Source: Nocardioidaceae bacterium
Lineage (GTDB): Bacteria > Actinomycetota > Actinomycetes > Propionibacteriales > Nocardioidaceae
Assembly (NCBI GenBank): GCA_017744365.1
Contig: JAGIBL010000003.1
Span: 310,001 to 374,000, forward strand
Length of the DNA stretch: 64,000 bases
Reading direction: 5' to 3'
Part shown: positions 7,842-15,625 of the stretch, in pieces
How positions within the stretch are numbered: position 1 is the first letter of the stretch
Layout of the letters: each line of letters opens with the position of its first letter
Translations under genes and position numbers: made by a program
Notes under the pieces: generated by a model
Seen by the model: only the letters and a program-made list of their open reading frames with translations
The model's database searches: none
What the model was told of the DNA's origin: nothing

Positions 7842-9380
7842 CTACCGGCGACCGGTCTTGAACATCCCCCGGACGATCTCCCGTGCAGCCGTCCGCATCA
7901 CCTGGCGGAAGGTGGTCGAGGTGACCACCTCCTCGACCATGGACTTCCCCGCCTTCTTCGACGCAGCCTTCTTCGGAGCGGCCTTCTTGGCCGGTGCCTT
8001 CTCGGCCTCCGCCTTCGCCGCTCCGGCCTCGAGCTTCGCGGCCAGCTTCTCGCGGGCCGACTCGCGGTCGATGCTCTCGGCGTACTTGGCGAACAGCGAG
8101 GAGGCCTTCACGGCGGCCTCCATCGCGGCCGGGTCCGCAGCCCCCATCAGCGACTCCGGCGCCCGCAGCCGGGTCCAGGCCACCGGGGTCGGCGCGCCCT
8201 TCTCGTTCATCACCGTGACCACGGCCTCGCCGATGCCGAGCGAGGTGATGACCTGGCCGAGGTCGTCGTACGCGCTGTTGGGGTAGGTGTTGACCGTGGC
8301 CTTGAGCGCCTTGGCGTCGTTGGGTGTGTGCGCACGCAGCTGATGCTGGATCCGCGAGCCCAGCTGGGCGAGCACGTCGTCGGGGACGTCGGTCGGCGAC
8401 TGGGTCACGAAGAAGACGCCGACGCCCTTGGACCGGATCAGCCGCACCGTCTGCGCGATCGCGTCCAGGAACGCCTTGGACGCGTCGGCGAACAGCAGGT
8501 GCGCCTCGTCGAAGAAGAACACCAGCTTGGGCTTGTCGACGTCGCCGACCTCGGGCAGGTCGTGGAACAGGTCCGCGAGCAGCCACATCAGGAACGTCGA
8601 GAAGACCGCCGGCCGGTCCTGCAGGTTCGGCAGCTCCACCAGCGAGATCAGGCCCTTGCCATCACTCGTCGTCCGGAGGAAGTCGGTCGTCTCGAACTCG
8701 GGCTCGCCGAAGAACGCGTCGGCGCCCTGGTCGGAGAACGCGATCAGCTCGCGCAGGATCACGCCCGCCGTCGCCGGGGACAGCCCGCCGAGGTCCTTGA
8801 GGTCGGCCTTGCCCTCCTCCGAGGTCAGCCACTTCACCACCTCGCGCAGGTCGGCGAGGTCGAGCAGCGGCAGCCCGGCGGAGTCGGCGTAGTGGAAGAT
8901 CAGCCCGAGCGAGGACTCCTGGGTGTCGTTGAGACCGAGCACCTTCGACAGCAGCGTCGGCCCGAACGCGCTCATCGTGACCCGCAGCGGGATGCCGGTG
9001 CCCTGGCCGCCGAGGGCGAAGTACTCGACGGGGAAGCCCTTCGCCTCCCAGGTCTGGCCGACCGAGGAGGCCCGCGCGGTGATCTTCTCGCCGCCCTCGC
9101 CCGGCACCGACAGCCCGGACAGGTCGCCCTTGATGTCGGCGGCGAAGACCGGCACGCCCGCGGCGGAGAGCTGCTCGGCGAGCAGCTGCAGCGTCTTGGT
9201 CTTGCCGGTCCCGGTGGCGCCGGCGACGAGGCCGTGCCGGTTGAGCATCCCGAGCGGGATCCGGATGTGGACGTCGGAGAGGTGCTCGGCGTCGAGCATC
9301 AGGCCGCCGAGCTCGAGGGCAGCCCCCTCGAACGCGTAGCCGGGCGCAACCGCTGCTGAGATCGGATCGAGATCGGGCAT
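7842..9380 (-). CDS. HerA-like helicase/DNA translocase ATPase (DUF853 type)
   Basis: 512-aa P-loop ATPase. It starts with a short beta-rich region, has Walker A AGATGTGKTKTLQ (about residue 46), Walker B with DEAH in KLVFFFDEAHLLF, and VFFVTQSPTDVP, the sensor/Gln-finger segment of HerA/FtsK-type enzymes. The C-terminus has an Ala/Lys-rich tail (KKAAPKKAASKKAGK) that may bind nucleic acid. DUF853 HerA-like proteins are widespread and their biological role is unclear. There is no NurA or sirtuin neighbour here, so it does not look like a known HerA defence system. ATG 9380 starts at the conserved MPDLDPI rather than 10 codons upstream. Divergent from the 98-aa gene at 9430. Confidence 0.86.
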   Translation of the reverse strand: MPDLDPISAAVAPGYAFEGAALELGGLMLDAEHLSDVHIRIPLGMLNRHGLVAGATGTGKTKTLQLLAEQLSAAGVPVFAADIKGDLSGLSVPGEGGEKITARASSVGQTWEAKGFPVEYFALGGQGTGIPLRVTMSAFGPTLLSKVLGLNDTQESSLGLIFHYADSAGLPLLDLADLREVVKWLTSEEGKADLKDLGGLSPATAGVILRELIAFSDQGADAFFGEPEFETTDFLRTTSDGKGLISLVELPNLQDRPAVFSTFLMWLLADLFHDLPEVGDVDKPKLVFFFDEAHLLFADASKAFLDAIAQTVRLIRSKGVGVFFVTQSPTDVPDDVLAQLGSRIQHQLRAHTPNDAKALKATVNTYPNSAYDDLGQVITSLGIGEAVVTVMNEKGAPTPVAWTRLRAPESLMGAADPAAMEAAVKASSLFAKYAESIDRESAREKLAAKLEAGAAKAEAEKAPAKKAAPKKAASKKAGKSMVEEVVTSTTFRQVMRTAAREIVRGMFKTGRR

Positions 9381-9417
9381 GGCAGGACTGTAACGGGGGC
9401 GGATGACCACGCTTACC

Positions 9418-9423
9418 TATGAT
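9418..9423 (+). promoter_or_regulatory. -10 box of a leaderless transcript
   Basis: TATGAT, a near-perfect -10 hexamer, is followed by exactly 6 nt and then GTG 9430. This fixes the start of the downstream gene at 9430 rather than the upstream ATG 9403, which would lie before the transcription start. Confidence 0.6.
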
Positions 9424-9429
9424 GGCCGC

Positions 9430-9726
9430 GTGATCTTCAAGCGCGTCGGCGACGGACGGCCCTACCCGGCTCACGAGCTGACCGCCCGGGACTGGGCCGC
9501 GCTGCCACCGCGCCCGGTCCGCCTCGACGAGCTGGTCACCACCAAGGACACCCTGCAGCTGGCCGCGCTCCTCGACGAGGACTCCACCTTCTTCGGCGAC
9601 CTGTTCGCCCACGTCGTGCGCTGGCACGACGAGCTCTACCTCGAGGACGGCCTGCACCGCGCCCTGCGCGCCGCGCTCCAGCAGCGCCACGTGGTGCACG
9701 CCCGGGTCCACGAGGTGGGCGAGTGA
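9430..9726 (+). CDS. Conserved 98-aa actinobacterial protein (often labelled VapB-like)
   Basis: 98-aa cytoplasmic protein beginning MIFKRVGDGRPYPAHE (GTG start) with PPRPVRLDELVTTKDTLQL, LLDEDSTFFGDLFAHVVRW and YLEDGLHRALRAALQQRHVVHARV. Streptomyces homologues have the same pattern and are often labelled VapB-type antitoxin. I see no toxin gene beside it, so that label is weakly supported. The next gene, for a LytR_C protein, overlaps by 4 bp (GTGA), so the pair is translationally coupled and may concern the cell envelope. The start is supported by the leaderless promoter at 9418-9423. Confidence 0.78.
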   Translation: MIFKRVGDGRPYPAHELTARDWAALPPRPVRLDELVTTKDTLQLAALLDEDSTFFGDLFAHVVRWHDELYLEDGLHRALRAALQQRHVVHARVHEVGE

Positions 9727-10259
9727 TCCCGGACGTCCCCACCCGCCTGCGCGGGCCGGTCACGCTCGTGAGCCTGACCGGTGCCGCGGTCGCCGTCGTG
9801 GTGATGGCCGTCTGGGGGCTCAGCTCGCTGACCGCGCCGATCGAGGACGACGAGCCGACCGCCTCCGCGAGCACCTGCGCGCCGGAGGACCAGCAGGTGC
9901 AGACCTTCGTACGGCGGGCGCAGGTGACCGTGTCGGTCTACAACACCGGCAAGCGGAAGGGCCGGGCCCGCGACACCCTCGAGCTGCTGGAGCGCGCCGG
10001 GTTCAAGCCCGGCGAGATCGGCAACGGCGAGAAGGGCGACAAGGTCGTCCGCGCCGAGGTGCGCACCACCAAGACCGACGACTCGGCCGCCCGGCTGGTC
10101 GCGCTCGCCCTCGGCAAGGGCACCCGGGTGGTGGTGACCGACGAGGACTACGGGCCCGGTCCGGACGTCTTCATCGGCGACCGGTTCGGCAAGCTCGACC
10201 CGAAGGCGCCCCGACGCGTTGCGCTGGACGAGCCCGTGCGGACCTGCGCGGAGAAATAA
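9723..10259 (+). CDS. Membrane-anchored LytR C-terminal-domain protein
   Basis: 178-aa protein with one N-terminal membrane helix (LVSLTGAAVAVVVMAVWGL, residues about 14-32), a short acidic linker, and a LytR_C-type domain: VTVSVYNTGKRKGRARDTLE, LLERAGFKPGEIG, and VVVTDEDYGPGPDVFIGDRFGKL. These domains are found at the ends of LytR-CpsA-Psr proteins and as stand-alone envelope proteins, presumably on the outer face of the membrane. No enzymatic residues are evident. GTG 9723 overlaps the stop of the 98-aa gene. Confidence 0.82.
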   Translation: MIPDVPTRLRGPVTLVSLTGAAVAVVVMAVWGLSSLTAPIEDDEPTASASTCAPEDQQVQTFVRRAQVTVSVYNTGKRKGRARDTLELLERAGFKPGEIGNGEKGDKVVRAEVRTTKTDDSAARLVALALGKGTRVVVTDEDYGPGPDVFIGDRFGKLDPKAPRRVALDEPVRTCAEK

Positions 10260-10337
10260 TCTGCCGAGAAAGTTGTAAGGGTGCTCGGCCCTGGTGCTCC
10301 TACACGCGGAAGTCAACCTCGTGAAAGGCACCACACC

Positions 10338-12275
10338 ATGTTCCGACGTACCGCTCTCGGGTCCCTCGTGGCCGCCTCGCTGACCGCGGGGACCCTGATG
10401 ACCATGCCGGCTGCGCACGCCGCCCCGACCTGGACGCACATCGACACGATCGGCACCAGCGGCCCGATCCCCAAGCAGACCGCCTCGGCCGTCTCCGGCA
10501 CCGGCGACGTCGTGGTCGCCTGGATGCGCGCGGACCGGGTGATGGCCGCGAGCGCCAGGAACGGCGTCTTCGGTCCCGCGTACTACGTCTCCGACGCGGG
10601 CAAGCAGGTCGACCAACCCGCCGTCGCGGTCAACGAGCACGGCGAGGCGGTGGTCACCTGGGTGCAGGAGGACAACCTCGGCCACGACCGGCTGACCGGC
10701 TCCCGGCGCGCGAGCGACGGCTCCTGGGACGGCTGGGACTACCTGAGCCCGGCGGCCTTCCAGGACGTCGAAGGCAGCACCCCGCAGCCGGCGATCGACG
10801 GGCACGGCACCGTGCACACCGCCTACCAGAGCACCGACGGCGTCACCGTGCACCAGATCCTGGTCGCCAAGTGGGTCAAGGGCTCCGACGACGTGGTCAC
10901 CCAGGTCATCTCCGACACCACCTCGTCCTCGCCGTCCATCGCCGCCAACGAGGCCGGCACGGTGTTGGTCGGCTGGTTCGACGAGCAGGGCGCGGACGAC
11001 CGGATCAAGGTCCGCCGCTTCGCCGCGGGCGCGGAGTTCTGGGACACCGAGAAGAACGTCTCGGTGCCGGGCACGTTCTCGCCCGAGGTCAAGGTGGCGC
11101 TGTCGGGCTCCGGGTTCGGCACGGCCGCGTTCGTGCAGGAGAACAACGGCGCCTACCGCGCCTCGAGCACCAAGGTGCTGCGCGACGGCACCGTCGGCGG
11201 CTCGGCGTACGTGTCCCCCGCCGGCGCCAGCGCCGCGTACCTGGGGCTGGACCAGAACGCCGCGGGCACCGCGCTGCTCTCCTGGGTGCAGGTCGAGAAC
11301 GGCACGATGAAGGTCGGCTACGGCCAGCGCAAGGAGGACGCGGGCTGGACGACCGGCACCCTGCAGACGCCGGTCGCGCTGCCCTTCCGCACGGTCGCGG
11401 GCATCGCCGACGACGGCACCACCTTCATCGGCTACACCGGCGGCCAGCGGATCCTGGCCTCGTACCGGACCAACCCGCTGATGCTCTGGTCTAACTACAG
11501 CTCGCCCGACGTGAACGCCGACGACGGCAGCACCCTGGGCGGCATCGACAGCGAGGGCAACGCCTTCCTGGGCGCCTCGGTGGCCGAGGCCGACCCGACG
11601 CAGGGTCACCTGGTCGGCCGGTTCCTCGACACCGCCGGGCCGAGCGCCGCGATGAACCCGCTGCCGGCCCAGGTGATGGGCACGAAGTTCACGGTGGGCT
11701 GGGGCGCGACCGACCGGCTCTCGGCGGTGCCGACCGGCTCGATCCGGGTCCGCTCGGCGGCGTTCAACGGCTCGTTCGGCGGCTACGCGATGCTGCAGCT
11801 CAACTCTCCGGCCAAGAGCCGGGTCGTCACGGGCACCCCGGGCCGGACCTACTGCTACAGCGTCCAGGCGCGTGACGCGGTCGGCAACCTGAGCACCTGG
11901 TCGCCCGAGCGCTGCACCACCCTGCCGGTCGACGACCGCACGATGCGGCTGGTCCGCGGCTTCAAGAAGGCCGTCAGCAAGTCCTTCTACCGCAACACCT
12001 ACCTGAAGGCGACCAAGAAGGGCTCGGTGGTCTCGCTGCCCGGGATCAAGGCCAAGCGGATCGCGCTCGTGGTCGGCAAGGCCCCGACCGGCGGCCGGAT
12101 CCAGGTGGCCTTCGCCGGCAAGAACCTCGGCACCTACAGCCTCAAGGGCTCGGGCAGCAAGAAGATCATCGCCTCGAAGACCTTCGGCTCGGTGCTCTCC
12201 GGCAAGCTCGTCATCCGCGTGGTCAGCAAGACCGGCAAGGTCGTCCGGATCGACGGGGTCATCGCCTCCCGCTAA
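10338..12275 (+). CDS. Large secreted protein, probable beta-propeller
   Basis: 645-aa exported protein. Signal peptide MFRRTALGSLVAASLTAG...AAHA with AxA cleavage near residue 30. Residues about 35-430 are a string of similar units with patterns such as AVSGTGDVVVAWMRADRV, AVNEHGEAVVTWVQED and AANEAGTVLVGWFDEQ. Each unit has a G-x-(V/A)-(V/L)-V-(A/T/G)-W strand, which suggests a beta-propeller. A fibronectin-like segment with CYSVQARDAVGNLSTWS follows, then a basic beta-rich C-terminus. No enzyme motifs, LPxTG anchor or C-terminal membrane helix, so it is likely released or loosely wall-bound. ATG 10338 is chosen for the signal peptide; GAAAGG precedes it. Confidence 0.75.
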   Translation: MFRRTALGSLVAASLTAGTLMTMPAAHAAPTWTHIDTIGTSGPIPKQTASAVSGTGDVVVAWMRADRVMAASARNGVFGPAYYVSDAGKQVDQPAVAVNEHGEAVVTWVQEDNLGHDRLTGSRRASDGSWDGWDYLSPAAFQDVEGSTPQPAIDGHGTVHTAYQSTDGVTVHQILVAKWVKGSDDVVTQVISDTTSSSPSIAANEAGTVLVGWFDEQGADDRIKVRRFAAGAEFWDTEKNVSVPGTFSPEVKVALSGSGFGTAAFVQENNGAYRASSTKVLRDGTVGGSAYVSPAGASAAYLGLDQNAAGTALLSWVQVENGTMKVGYGQRKEDAGWTTGTLQTPVALPFRTVAGIADDGTTFIGYTGGQRILASYRTNPLMLWSNYSSPDVNADDGSTLGGIDSEGNAFLGASVAEADPTQGHLVGRFLDTAGPSAAMNPLPAQVMGTKFTVGWGATDRLSAVPTGSIRVRSAAFNGSFGGYAMLQLNSPAKSRVVTGTPGRTYCYSVQARDAVGNLSTWSPERCTTLPVDDRTMRLVRGFKKAVSKSFYRNTYLKATKKGSVVSLPGIKAKRIALVVGKAPTGGRIQVAFAGKNLGTYSLKGSGSKKIIASKTFGSVLSGKLVIRVVSKTGKVVRIDGVIASR

Positions 12276-12286
12276 CCGGGCACAAC

Positions 12287-12401
12287 GCTGACCCGGCGCA
12301 AAAGGGCGCGTGTAGACCGCTGACCTGGCGCAAAGGCGCAGATGTACTCGCACCTTTGCGCCGGGTCAGCGCATACACGTGCACCTTTGCGCCGGGTCAG
12401 C
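12287..12401. repeat. Four-copy inverted repeat cluster between convergent genes
   Basis: A motif close to GCTGACCCGGCGCAAAGG occurs four times: forward at 12287-12304 and 12319-12336 (one mismatch, CCTGG), and in reverse complement at 12353-12370 and 12384-12401. The arms can fold into a long hairpin, so the region may terminate transcription from both sides. The last copy supplies the TGA stop and final codons of the antiporter gene, so the repeat overlaps coding sequence. A dispersed palindromic element is the other reading. Confidence 0.75.
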
Positions 12402-13893
12402 GCGATTTGGGAGTGAGCCACTGGGCGAGGCGGCCGCCGACGGAGACGGCACGCAGACGGGACTCGGTCTGCTCGCGCAGCTTGCGCGGGGTGACCACGA
12501 GCAGCTCGTCGCCGTGCCGGAGCACCGTTCGCGGCTGCGGCACCAGGGTGCTGCCGTCGCGGACGACCAGCGAGACCGAGGCTCCCTTGGGCAGCCGCAG
12601 CTCCCCGACCTCGACGCCGTGCATCCGGGAGCGCGGCGAGATGGTCACCATCAGCAGGTCCGCCGCGATCCGCTCCAGCGGGGCCGCCTCGACGTCGAGG
12701 TCCCGCGGCTCGCCCCGGCGCGCGACGCGCAGCACCTTCGCCGCCCAGGGCAGCGTCGGCCCGGTCAGCAGGGTGTCGAAGACGACCAGCACGAAGACGA
12801 TGTCGAAGAGCCGGGTCGCCTGGTGCACGCCCTCGGCCAGCGGGATCGTGGCGAGCACGATCGGGACCGCACCGCGCAGCCCGGCCCAGCTGATGAAGGC
12901 CAGCTCGGGCAGTGGCATCGGCTGGGCCAGCGACGAGACGAGCACCGAGAGCGGCCGGGCCAGCACGGCGATCACCACCGCGGCCACGACCGCGAGCCCG
13001 ACCACCTCCCAGCCGATCCGGCCCGGGGAGGCGAGCAGGCCGAGCATGACGAACAGCCCGATCTGGGCCAGCCAGGCCATCCCCTCGGCGAACGAGCGGG
13101 TGGCCGCGCGGTGCGGCAGCTCGGAGTTCCCGAGGATCAGCGCCGCGACGTACACCGCGGCGAATCCGGAACCGTGCACGCTGGCGGCGGCGGCGTACCC
13201 GAACAGGCTCAGCGTCAGCACCGCCAGCGGGTAGAGACCGGAGGCCGGCAGCGCGGCCCGGCGCATCAGCCAGGCGCCGCCGTACCCGGCCGCGACGCCG
13301 ATGGCGATGCCCAGGCCGAGCTCGAGGACGACCTCGCCGAGGAACCCGAGCACGCCGTGGTGGCCGCCGGCGCTGACCAGCGTCACCAGCACGACCGTGG
13401 GTGCGTCGTTGAGACCGGACTCGGCCTCGAGGGTGGCGCTGATACGGCGCGGCAGCGGCACCCGGCGCAGCACCGAGAACACCGCGGCGGCGTCGGTCGG
13501 CGAGGTCAGCGCGCCGAGCAGCACCGAGAGCTCCCAGGACATGCCGAGCAGGAAGTGCGCGACCACGGCGACGACGCCGACGCTGACCGCGATGCCCACG
13601 GTGGCCAGCGACAGCCCCATCCGCAGCACCGGCCGCATCTCCGGCCAGCTGGTGGTCAGGCCACCCTCGGCGAGGATCACCACCAGGGCCGCGAAGCCGA
13701 GCGCGTTCGCGACAGCCGCGTCGGAGAACTCGACCCCGAGCCCCGCCTCGCCGAGACCGACGCCGATGAGCAGGTAGAGCAGCAGGCTGGGGAGGCCGGC
13801 ACGGACGGAGGCACGGACCGCGAGGATGGCGACCAGCAGCACGCACGAGCCCGCGAGGAGTCCGTGGTTGAGCGTCTGGACGTCGAGTGTCAT
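12397..13893 (-). CDS. Cation/proton antiporter (CPA1 type) with TrkA-C domain
   Basis: 498-aa polytopic antiporter. About 12 hydrophobic segments fill residues 1-390, with family motifs EAGLGVEFSDAAVA, TSPTDAAAVFSVLR (the conserved Asp/Thr core of the ion site) and LEAESGLNDAPTVV. A C-terminal soluble TrkA-C-like domain (VEVGELRLPKGASVSLVVRDG) probably senses a nucleotide or ion. Exchange of K+ or Na+ for H+ across the membrane is expected, most like the NhaP2/CvrA K+/H+ group. ATG 13893 follows the pattern of homologues. A TAGGAT -10 lies at 13937-13932 on this strand, so the divergent gap shares the KstR-type palindrome with the flavoprotein gene. Confidence 0.88.
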   Translation of the reverse strand: MTLDVQTLNHGLLAGSCVLLVAILAVRASVRAGLPSLLLYLLIGVGLGEAGLGVEFSDAAVANALGFAALVVILAEGGLTTSWPEMRPVLRMGLSLATVGIAVSVGVVAVVAHFLLGMSWELSVLLGALTSPTDAAAVFSVLRRVPLPRRISATLEAESGLNDAPTVVLVTLVSAGGHHGVLGFLGEVVLELGLGIAIGVAAGYGGAWLMRRAALPASGLYPLAVLTLSLFGYAAAASVHGSGFAAVYVAALILGNSELPHRAATRSFAEGMAWLAQIGLFVMLGLLASPGRIGWEVVGLAVVAAVVIAVLARPLSVLVSSLAQPMPLPELAFISWAGLRGAVPIVLATIPLAEGVHQATRLFDIVFVLVVFDTLLTGPTLPWAAKVLRVARRGEPRDLDVEAAPLERIAADLLMVTISPRSRMHGVEVGELRLPKGASVSLVVRDGSTLVPQPRTVLRHGDELLVVTPRKLREQTESRLRAVSVGGRLAQWLTPKSR

Positions 13894-13942
13894 GCAAGGC
13901 ACCTCGGCGGCGATCGGGGTCGCGGGAGACCATCCTAGTGAC

Positions 13943-13972
13943 CTAGAACTTGTTCTAGTTCTCGCCTAGGCT
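13943..13972 (+). promoter_or_regulatory. KstR-type operator plus leaderless -10
   Basis: CTAGAACTTGTTCTAG (13943-13958) is a perfect 7-bp inverted repeat with a 2-bp spacer and matches the published KstR steroid-regulon consensus TnnAACnnGTTnnA at every fixed position (13944-13957). TAGGCT at 13967-13972 is followed by 6 nt and ATG 13979, so the operator would cover the -35 region of a leaderless promoter. On the other strand TAGGAT (13937-13932) serves the antiporter, so the same site could affect both. Confidence 0.7.
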
Positions 13973-13978
13973 GGTGCC

Positions 13979-15433
13979 ATGACCACTGCGCTGCCCGACG
14001 TCCTGCCTGCCTCCGCCCTGGACGCCGCCGAGGAGGCCGACGTCGTCGTCATCGGCTTCGGCATCGCCGGCGGCTGCGCCGCGCTCGAGGCGGCCCGGGC
14101 CGGGGCGCGGGTGGTGCTGCTGGAGAAGGCCGCCACGTACGGCGGCACCAGCGCGATGTCCGGCGGCCACTTCTACCTCGGCGGCGGCACCGCGGTGCAG
14201 CGCGCCACCGGGCACGAGGACTCGGCCGAGGAGATGTACCAGTACCTGCTCGCGGTCAGCCAGGACCCGGAGCCGGAGAAGATCCGCGCGTTCTGCGACG
14301 ACAGCGTCGAGCACTTCGACTGGATCGAGGCCCTCGGCTTCGAGTTCGAGCGCTCCTACTTCCCGGGCAAGGCGGTGATCCAGCCCAACACCGAGGGCCT
14401 GATGTTCACCGGCAACGAGAAGGTCCACCCCTATCGCGACCAGGCGGTGCCGGCCCCACGCGGGCACAAGGTCCCCGTCCCGGGCGACACCGGCGGCACC
14501 CAGATGGTGATGGACCTGCTCGCCAAGCGGGCCGAGGAGGCCGGCGTCGAGGTCCGCTACGAGACCGGCGCCACCAACCTGGTCGTCGAGGAGGGCAAGG
14601 TCGTCGGTGTCGCGTGGAAGCGGTTCACCGAGACCGGCGTGCTCCGGGCGAAGGCGGTCGTCATCGCTGCCGGCGGCTTCGTGATGAACCCGGACATGGT
14701 CGCCGAGAACACCCCGGCGCTCGGCTCCAAGCTGTTCGTGCTCGGCAACACCTACGACGACGGACTCGGCCTGCGGCTGGGCGCGTCGGCCGGCGCGCAG
14801 CTGCGGTTCATGGACGAGCCGTTCATCACCGCCCCGTTCTACCCGCCCTCGCAGCTGGTCACCGGGATCGTGGTGAACAAGGACGGGCAGCGGTTCGTCG
14901 CCGAGGACAGCTACCACGCCCGTACGTCGTACTACGTGATGCACCAGCCGGAGCAAAAGGCCTACCTGATCGTCGACTCCGCGCACATCGAGCACCCGTC
15001 GATGCCCCTGTGCCCGTTCATCGACGGCTGGGAGTCGGTCGATGAGATGGAGTCGGCGCTCGAGATCCCGGCCGGCGCCCTGCAGGCCACGCTCACGTCG
15101 TACAACGAGAACGCGAAGGCCAAGCAGGACCCCGACTTCCACAAGCACCCGGACTGGATCGAGCCGCAGGACCAGGGCCCCTGGGGCGCCTACGACCTCA
15201 GCCTCGGCAAGGCGCTCTACGCCGGCTTCACCCTCGGCGGGATGCGCACCTCGGTCGACGGCGAGGTCGAGCGCGAGGACGGCTCGGTGATCGAGGGCCT
15301 GTACGCCGCCGGCGCCTGCGCCGCGAACATCGCCCAGGACGGCAAGGGCTACGCCTCGGGCACCCAGCTCGCCGAGGGCTCCTACTTCGGCCGGCGCGCG
15401 GGGCGGCACGCGGCGTCTCGCCCGGGTAACTGA
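13979..15433 (+). CDS. FAD-dependent oxidoreductase (fumarate reductase/KstD superfamily)
   Basis: 484-aa soluble flavoprotein. N-terminal Rossmann motif VVIGFGIAGGCAALEAAR (about residue 23) binds FAD, followed by LLEKAATYGGTSAMSGGHFYLGGG, the flavin-contact region of the succinate/fumarate dehydrogenase and 3-ketosteroid-delta1-dehydrogenase superfamily. Near the end LYAAGACAANIAQDGKGYASG completes the FAD site. Mycobacteria carry similar ~485-aa flavoproteins of unknown substrate. The KstR-type operator directly upstream argues for a steroid or related ring-dehydrogenation role (inference). The length is shorter than true KstD (about 510-570 aa), so I do not name it kstD. The start is fixed by the leaderless -10. 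Confidence 0.82.
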   Translation: MTTALPDVLPASALDAAEEADVVVIGFGIAGGCAALEAARAGARVVLLEKAATYGGTSAMSGGHFYLGGGTAVQRATGHEDSAEEMYQYLLAVSQDPEPEKIRAFCDDSVEHFDWIEALGFEFERSYFPGKAVIQPNTEGLMFTGNEKVHPYRDQAVPAPRGHKVPVPGDTGGTQMVMDLLAKRAEEAGVEVRYETGATNLVVEEGKVVGVAWKRFTETGVLRAKAVVIAAGGFVMNPDMVAENTPALGSKLFVLGNTYDDGLGLRLGASAGAQLRFMDEPFITAPFYPPSQLVTGIVVNKDGQRFVAEDSYHARTSYYVMHQPEQKAYLIVDSAHIEHPSMPLCPFIDGWESVDEMESALEIPAGALQATLTSYNENAKAKQDPDFHKHPDWIEPQDQGPWGAYDLSLGKALYAGFTLGGMRTSVDGEVEREDGSVIEGLYAAGACAANIAQDGKGYASGTQLAEGSYFGRRAGRHAASRPGN

Positions 15434-15497
15434 CGATCGGACCCGGTCTGGACCAGTAGCGCCTTGTTTCGCCCGCTCGGTCCGGTTCTGTCCGGAA

Positions 15498-15540
15498 TCG
15501 CGAATGACCAGGACCGCTGGTCCCTTCGGGCCATTCGCGA
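15498..15540 (+). ncRNA. Structured 5' leader (predicted three-way junction)
   Basis: In the 192-bp gap before the MBG/YDG gene, TCGCGAATG (15498-15506) pairs perfectly with CATTCGCGA (15532-15540). Inside, ACCAG (15507-15511) pairs with CTGGT (15517-15521), and CCC-UUCG-GG (15522-15530) forms a tetraloop hairpin. The whole 43-nt element can fold as a closed three-way junction about 85 nt upstream of the start. A second hairpin follows (CCCCC and GGGGG near 15565-15585). It matches no riboswitch I can name. It could be a protein-binding leader, attenuator or part of a terminator. Confidence 0.4.
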
Positions 15541-15625
15541 GTCATCCGATCGGATCGGTACGACCCCCCATCCGCAGGGGGCGAGGATCTCCCTGCCTTT
15601 GTCTCATTGCTCTTGGGGGAGCCTC

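Noticed and set aside
7842-9380. HerA-based antiphage defence system
   Set aside because: No NurA, sirtuin, DUF4297 or other known effector gene lies next to the HerA-like gene, and DUF853 proteins are common chromosomal genes.
9430-9726. VapBC toxin-antitoxin module
   Set aside because: No PIN-domain gene is adjacent, and the protein lacks an obvious ribbon-helix-helix or AbrB pattern. The partner is a LytR_C protein.
9636-12353. Long minus-strand open frame across the 10.3-12.3 kb secreted protein
   Set aside because: The plus-strand frame has a signal peptide, repeats and a ribosome site. The minus-strand frame is low-complexity with no motifs.
12287-12401. CRISPR array from the repeated 18-bp motif
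   Set aside because: Repeats are short, in both orientations, with uneven spacers of about 13-16 bp, and no cas genes are present.
13979-15433. Naming the flavoprotein kstD
   Set aside because: The superfamily motifs and KstR-type operator fit, but the length is short and I cannot confirm the substrate-binding Tyr residues of true delta1-dehydrogenases by eye.
15560-15625. Known riboswitch (c-di-AMP or c-di-GMP type) in the leader of the MBG/YDG gene
   Set aside because: Hairpins are present, but the conserved core sequences of those classes are not visible. Reported only as a structured leader.
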